Below are positions 21,501-29,596 of a stretch of DNA of 29,596 nt, piece after piece (within the stretch, counting starts at the first letter, position 1; the number at the start of each line of letters is the position of its first letter). Position numbers and translations under genes: made by a program. A model generated the notes under the pieces. That model worked only from the letters and a program-made list of their open reading frames with translations, was not told where the DNA came from and made no database searches. The DNA is from Ichthyophonus hoferi (lineage: Eukaryota > Opisthokonta > Ichthyosporea > Ichthyophonida > Ichthyophonidae): the NCBI GenBank assembly GCA_002751075.1, contig NAOQ01000775.1, positions 1-29,596 on the forward strand, in the 5' to 3' direction.

Positions 21501-22392
21501 TACTGGGTATAAATACATAATACGTATATAGTCATTAAAATGTAAAATATAGTCTCACTAAAATAAATAAACATGTAATAAAAAAAGGATTTCCTTCCAC
21601 GTCTACACATGAAGATAATATATGCACCATTGTATTGTTTTGATAGTCAATATAATTCAGTTTATATATATTTATCTATCTATTTATCTATCTATCTACC
21701 TTTAAGTAAACATTTCAACTCACTGTTAAAATTTTAAATGGCATTTTTGTCGGGCAAAGTACAAAGCTGATCAATGGTCTACATTTAACTATATGATTTT
21801 GGTAAGGCTTAGACAACAGTAAAACTGAAAATGAAAATTGTGAAGGTGATTACCTGTTGGACCGGACACAAAGCCTCTCAAACGGCGTGGTGAGGTAATA
21901 ACATGAGATCTCAAAAGAGTCTGATCATCCTTCAATAGAATACCACTGTGTAAGTATTTAGACAAGTGTTAGAAAAATGGATATCAGTCAACGTTGTGAT
22001 TAACTTGGTAGACCAGCTCTGAGAATTGTTCTGATACATAATATAGAAAAAGGCATAGCAAGGAAAAGAAAAAAAAAAGAATGCAGGAGTATGCAAAATA
22101 AGTGAATCGGTAAAATACGTGAGCAAGCCTGTACTTTGAAGATACCTTTTAGACATACTTTTATATATCTTCAGCCATTTTACTTTTATATAGCCTTCTA
22201 GCAACGTACAGAAAACCCCACGTGAAAGGCCTTCAATACATACCTAAGTTGATCACAAGATCTAAATATGCAGTCATCAGGCATCTCCGATATACCCATG
22301 GCTACCACCGCATGCTTGATCAATTGTTCATAGTGACCATTGACTTGGCCAGTAAGTGCTGCAAAAGCTGTAATAATTGACAGTTTAATCAT
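18518..22392 (-). CDS. Unrecognised single-pass type I membrane protein
   Basis: Five exons in transcript order: 22392-22244, 21945-21854, 21011-20219, 19640-19203, 18584-18518. All are GT-AG and in frame, 512 residues in total. I do not recognise the family. Seen: a signal peptide (MIKLSIITAFAALTGQVNG, 1-19) and a small extracellular region with four cysteines (41, 46, 116, 149). A Trp/Tyr strand pattern (ASYSWVVHGA...EYNVWIAEV) there suggests a beta fold, perhaps a degenerate Ig-like or FN3 domain. Then come a long acidic Ser/Asp-rich stalk (about 150-280) with N-glycosylation sequons, one hydrophobic helix at about 283-307, Arg/Lys just inside, and a cytoplasmic tail of about 205 residues. 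The tail is Ser/Thr/Pro-rich with DDDLYNSQ and SPFSDDD, possible kinase or adaptor sites, and ends in a basic stretch (RKKKNKKRVPLV). The last intron contains the assembly gap. A receptor or adhesion role is a guess from layout only. Confidence 0.8.
18685..18984. other. Assembly gap, 300 N
   Basis: Exactly 300 N, flanked on each side by a poly-T run of about 21 bases (18664-18684 and 18986-19006). It lies in the last intron of the minus-strand membrane-protein gene. The round length suggests a fixed-size scaffold gap, so the true length is unknown. Open frames spanning it are not real. Confidence 0.98.
21230..21520. other. GC-richer segment in intron 2 of the membrane-protein gene
   Basis: This block is visibly less AT-rich than the intron around it and is open in frames on both strands. 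The plus strand reads IVDCEPGILPTYLKCPTRNA and then, in another frame, VEVMGACGHLANLNKQGVEP. The minus strand has a 79-codon frame. It could be a decayed insertion, an exon of an antisense transcript, or chance. I do not recognise a family. Confidence 0.3.
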
Positions 22393-24317
22393 TTTGAGTG
22401 AGGTACCCGTACAAATATCTAGCACGTTGGAACTATTTTAATCTGTTAAAGTTTTGATGGAGGCAAATAGCCGTTTTTGAACTATATTTTTAAGCTTTTC
22501 GTGGACAGAGAAACAAAATAGTAACGACACTGAGGTCTTCAATCGGTTTGCTAATGATCTATTCAATTCCAATTTTATAATAATGCAAGTGTTTAAATGA
22601 TCTTTCCTGTTTGTTTATACGACTGAATATCAACGTCACCAGTCCTCAACTGTTATTTTATGTACGTGATATGTCGCTAATCAGCAGGTGCATAAACACA
22701 ACCCGGTCAATCATTTTTATTGCAGTGAGATACGAACGTCCTATTGGCCATATAACCATGTAAATAGGGTATCCAATCGGGTTGAACTACTTCTATCCGT
22801 TGATATTGTCCTAAAATTATTTCTTTTCAAAAAATTCACACCAAGTTTAATTTAATCTGATTTTCATTGAATTATTCTCCTTAGCACCCATACTAATGCT
22901 TCCATCATTCCAAAAAAATTATAATTCTAGTTGTAAATGTGTTTAACTAGCTTTTGCCATGGAACAGTTAGATCACGTCGAATTATTAAGGGTTTTGTAA
23001 TGTTTGGGGATCGGTGGCTAAATTTATTTTTCCGAATGGCAAAATTATCGGGCCAAGTGTCGAGGCAAGTTTTATATTAAAAAGACAATGAACATGAACA
23101 ACTTAAATTTACCACACCATTATCTTCACTTTAAATCCATATGTACCACATAAAAGCAAGAAGCCTCTTTTCCATCGGATTGCATCATCGGATTATAAAA
23201 TATTCAAAATAATGGCAAAGAAACAGTATTAAAATTCTTTTTGTCAGCCTCAACTTACAATGTTTCGCTGCGGTTGCTGATTGGAGTATGACTACAGGAT
23301 GATGCCATTTTAATTTGGCCAAGATCAAAGATACCGTCGAAAAAGACAATCACGATGCCAGTAAACACCTTACACACAATCATAACCAATAATAGTAACG
23401 GACAGCCTTTCATTAATCATATCGATGGATGCAAGATGCAGAAGTTGAACTGGTTCAAAGATAATCTTGCATATATTACTCCTTCAGCTTTTCATCATGC
23501 ATGCATAATTTTTACATAATTTATTCAATACTAATATTTAATGAAAACCACGTAATTATACACATTTTTTTAATTTTTTTTATATTCCTTTTATTTGCAT
23601 TAACGATATAATGACTATATTTTGATATTCTGCCATGTACCGATGGTGTTACAGTTTATAACCTTTGCCGCCCACTGGCAGTCAGAAAAAATTGTACATG
23701 CTGGACTTTAATCTCCATATAAGAATCTAAGGGCATATTTCAAATCACTAAGTGGGCCTGTTTATGGTGAATGTCATAATTTTTTTACATTACTTGAAAT
23801 TGTAAAAGTCATGCAACATTAACCATCAGGCAATAACAATTATTGTGGAAGCATGAATTACCACCAATTACATATATTTGTTAACAATGGTGACCTGATC
23901 CCTTTAGTTACTTATGACATGGCAAGCTCATTATCTTCAATTTTATTCAAATTTTAAATGAAAGTATATTCACAAGAATATGCATTTTCTCTTCAGTAGA
24001 GAGCGAGTAAACAGAAATAAAAATTACTACAATAAACCATATTACTAGACTATGCTCAATACAAAATGTGTTGTTTTTATGCCCTCATACTCCATGTTCA
24101 CCCGGGCATTGGAGTTGAAGTGATTTTTTTTTGGAAATAGTAGAGGATACGTATAGACCAAAATGAGGGATGATTAAGTAGACTAGAGTGTCAATTAGAC
24201 ATTATCTGCAGGTATTCAGAAACTGATACATATGCATCTATATAAATACATATGAAGATAAATCAAGTATAGACTTATCTATATGCTAAATATAACACTA
24301 AGCATTACATATTAAAG
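22393..24317. other. Spacer left of the small secreted-protein locus
   Basis: About 1.9 kb of AT-rich sequence with no supported exon. The left end should hold the promoter and 5' untranslated region of the membrane-protein gene; CCAAT-type sequence is seen near 22770. No tandem repeats of note. Confidence 0.45.
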
Positions 24318-24780
24318 TTATTCACCCCAGTCCATATAAAGGTTGCCGATCGCAAATGAATTTTCTCCAGAGTAGTTCATGCTGGAATCGTTATCGTCAA
24401 AAACAAGTGGACCATGAATCTGAGCGTATAGCAACCTCTCTTCTTCAAACGAAGGTACATGCTTATCTGATCTTAAAAAACTGTTGTGAAGAGGGGCAAC
24501 ATCTTGAGTACTTTCCTGACCAGCCACAGTTTTTGCCAAATCAAAAGGTACTGGGGCAGCAAAAGCTAAAAATGTGGCCGTTTCTAAGCTCAACATCATG
24601 AACAAAAACAAAGCCATCATACTTGGCAAAAGAAAAATAATTGTGTGGAAGACCAACGCTGAGTTGTGTTTCCTCTTTCTTTTTAAGGAGGGCTAAGTTA
24701 GCAGACTGTGATATAAGGCCGGGTTCAAGATAGAATAACAAAAGTAAGATTAAAAAAATGCAAAAAAGAAAAATGGGCAT
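24318..24780 (-). CDS. Possible small secreted protein with two overlapping frames
   Basis: Two overlapping minus-strand frames each start with a signal-peptide-like stretch. The upstream one (24780-24541, 79 residues) begins MPIFLFCIFLILLLLFYLEP. The downstream one (24620-24318, 100 residues) begins MMALFLFMMLSLETATFLAF and continues as an acidic, cysteine-free chain ending NLYMDWGE. The switch between frames could be a very short intron; a good acceptor, TTTTGCTGCCCCAG, lies at the crossing, but no donor in the right phase was found. A sequencing error or a decaying gene are the alternatives. A TATA-like GTATATATTG at about 24830 would suit the upstream ATG. The family is not recognised. 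The downstream frame alone could be a short secreted peptide precursor. Confidence 0.4.
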
Positions 24781-25435
24781 AAAACTATCAACTCCAACGC
24801 GAGTTGTTTATTTTGGCTCGCATCTTGCAATATATACGTAGATCAAATTTTAGGAATGCTCTTAGGTTCTATGATATTTCGCAGCTGATTTTGAATCTGG
24901 CCAATCAAAATCAACGTTAATTTGGGAAATAATGTCAAATAAACCAGATTTGGAATATCTTTTTATGTGCTACCCAATAATTGGTAGGAATGTTTTTATG
25001 TATTAGGAGTCAATCAGTAACATCCAATTACAACTTAGTCCGATGACAATCTAGTAAAAAAGCAATTATTTCGGTTCTGTTCAGAAAACTCTTCGTACAA
25101 CTCAGCATTATTGGAAAATAAACAACTGCTATAATAGGTGTACTTCAAAACTATTTTTAATTTTTTTACAAGATTTTTAACTGCGAATGAACATATAATT
25201 TGACCAATCATTGATAGCAAGCGGTAATGCAGTGGTTAGTCTTGTTTTAGTTAATCGAATACCGTTCTAGATTTGGCAATCAAACCTTGTCACTCTTGCA
25301 GGGTGTGTATTGAAATATTAGGTTAATTAAAATGCGTATGGTTGATTTTATTGGCGCTAATGACTAGCTAATGTAATCTAATCATTAAACCTTGGCTATT
25401 CTAATGAGTACCACAAATTTATTTAGTGAGGCACA
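24781..25435. other. AT-rich spacer with a weak tRNA-like segment
   Basis: No exon is supported. At 25220-25300 the sequence TAATGCAGTGGTTAG resembles an internal A box, and GATTTGGCAATCAAACC about 40 bases on can fold like a T arm. This pattern is typical of tRNA-derived SINE heads. The B-box match is poor and no tail repeat is evident. Confidence 0.25.
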
Positions 25436-25672
25436 AGCCTACAGATAACTAGTCACCTTGTTAAGGTTCTTTTCATATTCCTTTTTCATATTTTTTATTC
25501 CTTAGAGGAAATAATCCGCCTAGGCCAAGAGGAGTGTTAAAACAGGGATATTTAACTAATTTAAACATTTTGTTATATGGTTGCAATCATTCAATATTAT
25601 TAGCAATTATTATTACATATGTAATCTGGGAAAATAGTGCAATTTATTGGCGTTAGATGGTAATCTAAAATA
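25436..25672 (+). repeat. Direct repeat, left copy
   Basis: About 237 bases starting AGCCTACAGATAACTAGTC and sharing blocks such as CCGCCTAGGCCAAGAGGAGT with a second copy 902 bases to the right. The shared blocks are clearly alike over the whole length, with scattered substitutions and short indels. No terminal inverted repeats or target-site duplications were seen. Confidence 0.75.
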
Positions 25673-25740
25673 AGCAAAATAAAAGTATTTCAACACTATT
25701 TACATATATCTTGTGCAAAGTACGCTAAATAATTCTGTCT

Positions 25741-26133
25741 TTGTTACCGAGTTCAGATCTTAGGTTTTGGGGTCCAGATAACCAAAGCTTAGGCATCCTG
25801 ACTAAGACAACTCCTGCCGAGTTGTTTAATTGTAAAAATATAGCTCAGTATGTCTGTACTCCGTGTATACAAAGGGTCACGCCAAAACTCCTTGTAATGC
25901 AGTATTCTTTTTCCTTTACAGGAATACTCCTGTTTGTACTTATTATTTTCAAAAGGGTAGCAGAGAAAGCTTTATTGGTTCACCATGGTCACAAACCTGG
26001 TAATTCTATTAATTCAACAATCCACGAATGCCGAAAATACCTCACCTCAACCTTACATATCGCCACTGACCTCTACGCGTGGAGAATTGATTTTATTTCT
26101 ATTTCATATAACTGTCTTCAAATCTACAATTGA
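25741..26133 (+). other. Unassigned open frame between the direct repeats
   Basis: An open stretch of about 130 codons without an early ATG; the first in-frame ATG is well inside. It contains a hydrophobic segment (GILLFVLIIF). A good acceptor (TTTTTCCTTTACAG) ends at 25920 and a donor (CTG|GTAATT) follows near 26000, so a short exon of an unknown gene is also possible. There is no family resemblance. It is listed only because it fills the space between two copies of a repeat. Confidence 0.2.
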
Positions 26134-26337
26134 GCGATCAACATTTTCAGCTTAAAAGTGACATCAAGATAATGTACCAAACTGGGCAACATCCATATAT
26201 CTTCTCAATCGCTAGCCGACGCCATGCCAGAGCCAGAGCCAGATGCAGAGCGAGCATTTAGTACACAGTTTCGTTAGGACTCGTAACGTTTTTGTCACAT
26301 TGGGTACCGTGCCACATGTTCATATCAGTAGGCCACT

Positions 26338-26573
26338 AGCCTACAGATAAGTAGTCGCCATGTTAAGGTTTTTTTGTTATATTCCTTTTTCATATTTTTT
26401 TATTTTTTAGGTAAAATAAGCCGCCTAGGCCAAGAGGAGTGTTAAAATAGAAATATTTAACTAATTTAGGCATCTCTTTATATGGCTATAATCATTCAAT
26501 ATTAGTAGTAATTATTATTGCATAGTCTGGGAAAATAGTTAGTGATCTACTGGGGTTAAATGGTAATCCAAGA
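26338..26573 (+). repeat. Direct repeat, right copy
   Basis: Second copy of the 25436-25672 segment in the same orientation. The best conserved block is CCGCCTAGGCCAAGAGGAGT, followed by TATTTAACTAATTT, ATCATTCAATATTA and CTGGGAAAATAGT. The spacing could come from a segmental tandem duplication or from two insertions of one non-coding element. Confidence 0.75.
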
Positions 26574-27753
26574 TTAATGATAAAATTTGAGCTAGCCAAT
26601 AGCAGAGGTCTCGCGACGAAAGACAGTATTAGATAATCTAAGATCAAAAAAGCATAAAAGAAAAAGGAAATAACTTAGAACAAATCATTATTAACCTACT
26701 ACATACAGAAGTAGTCCAAGTGACTAGCTGATGTTACATAGTAGTCTTTAAATTTTAGCATATATACTAATAATTATGTTTCTTTGTCCGTAGTCATACA
26801 TACTCAGTAAAGATTGGTGTCGGAAGCAGTAGATTCTTTAGAGTCGGAAGGAGGTGTAGCTTTCATTTTCGTATCGATTCTGATGGGCACGGGTGATGGG
26901 AGTTATTAATAGCATGCGCATGGGACAAATATCTCGGTAAGAATTTGGTATTCGGCAATTAATCACATTTTAATAATGAAAAATGAAATTTTCACTACGT
27001 GTTTAAGCAGCATTTATTCTTGTTAAAACATTTCTGGCCTTGATAAAGACCTGATTCTTGTTAATATAGTTTTGGTCAGAGTGACTGGCCTTCACTTACT
27101 TAATATAGTCCTAACAACAAGCTAAGTGTTAAACTTTAAATTGATACTGCAACTTTATCATCTCTTACTATACTCTAACACTTACTTTTAAAAAATATTG
27201 GTTTCCTTAAGGACCTTTACACAAGGTTTATTACTTTGGTAGTTAAAAACTTATTATTAGATATTTTTATTGCAGTTGAAACTTTATCACTTATATATAG
27301 ACATTTATAATGATATGCCCAAAATTTATCTTGAGTATTTCATTTTCAATGCATGTAAACAATATTAGCTATTAGAAAAACAATATAGGTTTAAGTGAAG
27401 TGTCCAAAGGATAGTAAGAGATGTTACATGCACATTAGCTCAACACCATCCTAGGACATAGGTAAAACCAAGTGAAATAATATAGTAAGAGGTGCTATAA
27501 TTACATAGGAGCATACATTCCCTTACAAAGCGTAAATCAATTTAAAGTCTAAAAATCCAATCCTTACCTTAGTTGATAAAAATATATTAAGTAACTACAG
27601 GTTAGTCACTTTGACCAAAACTATATAACCAAGCCTTAGGCCTGTATCAAGGGCCGGAAATCATACATATAAATAAATGTTGTTTGAACATATAGTGAAA
27701 TCCACATTTTATTGTAGATATGACTAGAAAGCAAAACATAAAATTTTCTGAAG
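26574..27753. other. AT-rich spacer
   Basis: No exon, RNA gene or repeat could be supported on either strand. Confidence 0.4.
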
Positions 27754-27987
27754 ATGACATTTGTCCCAAGCACAGATTATTACTATCTTTCATCGCCCAT
27801 ACCTGGTCCATTAAGAAGGATAAGCAAGAAGAGTAACATTCCTGTTGACTTTGAAGAGTTCAACAGAGCTAACAACAATCTGCCTAACAAGACTCCTTTT
27901 TCATCAGATTTTGATCTTGACTCCTCCTCAAATGATATTTTTAAATTGACAAGCTCAGAGGAACAATCCTCTTTTGGCCAAGATTAG
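27754..27987 (+). CDS. Unrecognised short acidic ORF
   Basis: 77 codons from ATG to TAG, preceded by an in-frame stop a few codons upstream. The product begins MTFVPSTDYYYLSSPIPGPL, has a basic patch (RRISKKSN), and ends in a Ser/Asp/Glu-rich disordered tail (SSDFDLDSSSND...SSEEQSS). Its amino-acid mix is less AT-driven than random frames here. An acceptor-like TTTATTGTAG ends at 27717, and TTTTCTGAAG immediately precedes the ATG, so it may instead be the last exon of a gene starting to the left. No domain is recognised. A shorter frame starting at 27720 overlaps it. Confidence 0.3.
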   Translation: MTFVPSTDYYYLSSPIPGPLRRISKKSNIPVDFEEFNRANNNLPNKTPFSSDFDLDSSSNDIFKLTSSEEQSSFGQD

Positions 27988-28917
27988 AACAAAAACAACT
28001 TAGTCTAAATCTTAAAATGTTAAAGTTATATATTTTGGTCAAAAAAAGCTTTGATGAAATTTTACTTAAAACCGCTTCTTTAGTAAAATTACTAATAAAC
28101 CACTCCATGGGGTATGGGGTGTCTCTCCATTTTAAGCCTCAAGGTGGGACACGTCCCACATTTTCACTAAGCCAAAGTGGCTACCCTCCTATGGCTCATA
28201 AGATATGTCTGATCGCATATTTTAAAGAAAGTGGGATCAATTAATAATTAATTAAGATATCGCGATCAGATTGACCTTGTATAAGAGGCCCATTAGATGT
28301 TTTCCCGTAGCACTACATCTAGCTGTGGTACGTCACAGATTAAGTGTTCACGTGCCTCTTCCTATTATATATTATAATACATATATTTATATCAATAAAC
28401 CAAGCCCTTATAGTCATTGGTAGTGCTTGTATGTATTGTCTATAATATACCACTATAACGTATTACTATAGGTTTATGTTGTTCTTTCATTTTTAATAAC
28501 CTGCAACCACTAGCCTTGCTCATTTATTTTATAAATATTTGGTGCTCTTTTAGGGTGTTATTTATTTTTATCTGCATACTATAACGTATTACCCTTTCTT
28601 ATCTGTAGTGCCTTTGCGTTCATCACCTCCCTGAGCACACATACACACATAATCTCCCAATAATATGTATATGCAGCCTTAATTCACAGGCACATGTGCC
28701 TAAATGCACACTGTATACCAACGCAAACACAAAAGTGTGAAAGCCAGGCAAATGAAAGCATGTGCATGATAATGATAGCAAAATTTCGTTTTACTATTAC
28801 TATTGTTTACTGATTTCCACTGTACTTTCATATGACATCCAACACCAGAAGGACCAGCTATTTCCCACAAAGACTCGTGGGCAGGAAGAGGCAAAGGACG
28901 TTCGTGCAGGCTTAAAC
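27988..28917. promoter_or_regulatory. Spacer and probable 5' region of the ELP1-like gene
   Basis: The left part holds a perfect hairpin sequence GTGGGAC-AC-GTCCCAC at about 28144-28159 and an AATAAA near 28394. The right part should contain the promoter and 5' untranslated region of the ELP1-like gene. The frame of that gene stays open upstream to 28762 as a Tyr-rich stretch that is probably not translated. Confidence 0.4.
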
Positions 28918-29122
28918 ATGAAGAATCTAGTGTTGTTGACACAGAGTGTCTGGCCTGGTCTCTATCCTGGCCAGCCAACTGCCATATGCATCGATGCTGA
29001 TACTGAGACAATATGGGGTATTACTGATGGAGACGTTTTGGTGGGTTGGGAGAAAAACACGGTAATAGCCGAGATAGACTTGATGATTGTGGCTGAGCTG
29101 CAGGAGACCTCGGCCTGTACAG
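28918..29122 (+). CDS. ELP1: Probable Elongator complex subunit 1, first coding exon (gene runs off the window)
   Basis: One exon of 68 codons plus one base, from ATG 28918 to a good donor (CTGTACAG|GTATGT) at 29122. Family knowledge: ELP1 (IKBKAP) is the scaffold of Elongator, which modifies wobble uridines of tRNAs in the cytoplasm; its N-terminus is a WD40 beta-propeller. Seen: MKNLVLL, then PGQPTAICIDADTETIWGIT, then DVLVGW and VIAEIDLMIVAELQ. These align in order and spacing with human ELP1, MRNLKLF...GNPQCFSLRTEQGTVLIGS...EVSLVAEG. The similarity is modest and only one exon is present, so another beta-propeller protein is possible. An in-frame ATG at 28762 exists, but the sequence after it looks like untranslated leader. 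The following 470 bases appear to be intron. Confidence 0.6.
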
Positions 29123-29596
29123 GTATGTATATTTGCATATGAGTAGATGAATTATAATCTTTCTCTCAGACCAGTGCCCATTATAAGAACTTTCTTAACT
29201 ATTCATCTATGCACATGCATACAGGATCAGCGAGTCACATATCACCGCCACCACTAACTCCCCTTCCATTTCTATACACACAGTTTTTATATATATGTAT
29301 AGGTACACATATGTTTATTAACTTATACATACATTATTCTATGTCTATATACCATGACACCCTAGTTAATGATATTTATCTTCTCGGTCTTCCCTTCTTC
29401 CCGTTCACTCACTCCTCTATCTCTTAATTGGCCCAGAGTCACATAAATTCACATTTATGCTTAAATATATTGTAAGCGCACACATTTATATAGAGGTTTA
29501 TCCCCAATCATATTGGTTTAAGATACATATGCATATACAAATGCATATACATATACATATACCATATACCATATACCATATACCATATGCCATATA
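29123..29596. other. First intron of the ELP1-like gene, to the window end
   Basis: AT-rich intron sequence with no further exon. It closes with a 7-bp tandem repeat, ACCATAT/CATATAC, from about 29525 to the last base. Confidence 0.5.
29525..29596. repeat. ATACATATACC-type short tandem repeat at the window edge
   Basis: CATATA-based units lead into at least five consecutive copies of the heptamer ACCATAT. The array continues to the last base, so its full length is unknown. Confidence 0.75.

Noticed and set aside
28017-28244. 75-codon plus-strand frame
   Set aside because: Internal ATG only, no family resemblance, and a composition typical of spacer.
28278-28419. TG...CA segment with AATAAA that superficially resembles a small solo LTR
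   Set aside because: No matching target-site duplication, no second copy in the window, and no retroelement coding sequence nearby.

Overview
The window looks like nuclear DNA from an invertebrate animal. It is AT-rich, the genes are split by GT-AG introns of about 200-1200 bases, and the introns and spacers are full of TA-rich micro- and minisatellites. The protein set (Rab geranylgeranyltransferase beta, a lipid-anchored STK16 kinase, an STN1-type CST subunit, a probable Elongator subunit 1) is that of a metazoan or close holozoan. The compact layout resembles published sponge genomes, but the species cannot be named from the sequence alone. One 300-N assembly gap lies at 18685-18984.

Layout from left to right. 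Positions 1-2137 are AT-rich spacer with a diverged direct repeat at the far left. An STN1-like gene (+) has three recognised exons between about 2138 and 3534. It converges on an STK16-like kinase (-, eight exons, 9218 to 4420). The kinase is divergent from RABGGTB (+, nine exons, 10752 to 17228), and the two start codons are 1.5 kb apart. RABGGTB converges on an unrecognised single-pass membrane protein (-, five exons, 22392 to 18518) that spans the assembly gap. Next come a possible small secreted protein (-, 24780-24318, two overlapping frames), a 0.9 kb spaced direct-repeat pair (25436-26573), an unassigned acidic ORF (27754-27987), and the first coding exon of a probable ELP1 gene (+, from 28918), which leaves the window on the right.

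In the two best genes every exon join keeps the reading frame and the family motifs. RABGGTB gives 352 residues with the zinc ligands Asp250, Cys252 and His302. The kinase gives 310 residues with Lys50, HRD, DFG and APE, and starts Met-Gly...Cys-Cys, the acylation pattern of STK16. Both proteins belong to membrane-traffic and lipid-modification biology, so a shared promoter region is plausible but unproven.

The most unusual structure not explained by genes is a set of three short arrays with an 11-bp period around RABGGTB. Two, in introns 2 and 4, carry the same TGACGTA core in opposite orientations. The third, in the STK16/RABGGTB promoter, carries TAATC. An 11-bp step is about one helical turn, so these could be phased binding sites or simply short slippage repeats. 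No CRISPR array, rRNA, convincing tRNA or intact mobile element was seen.
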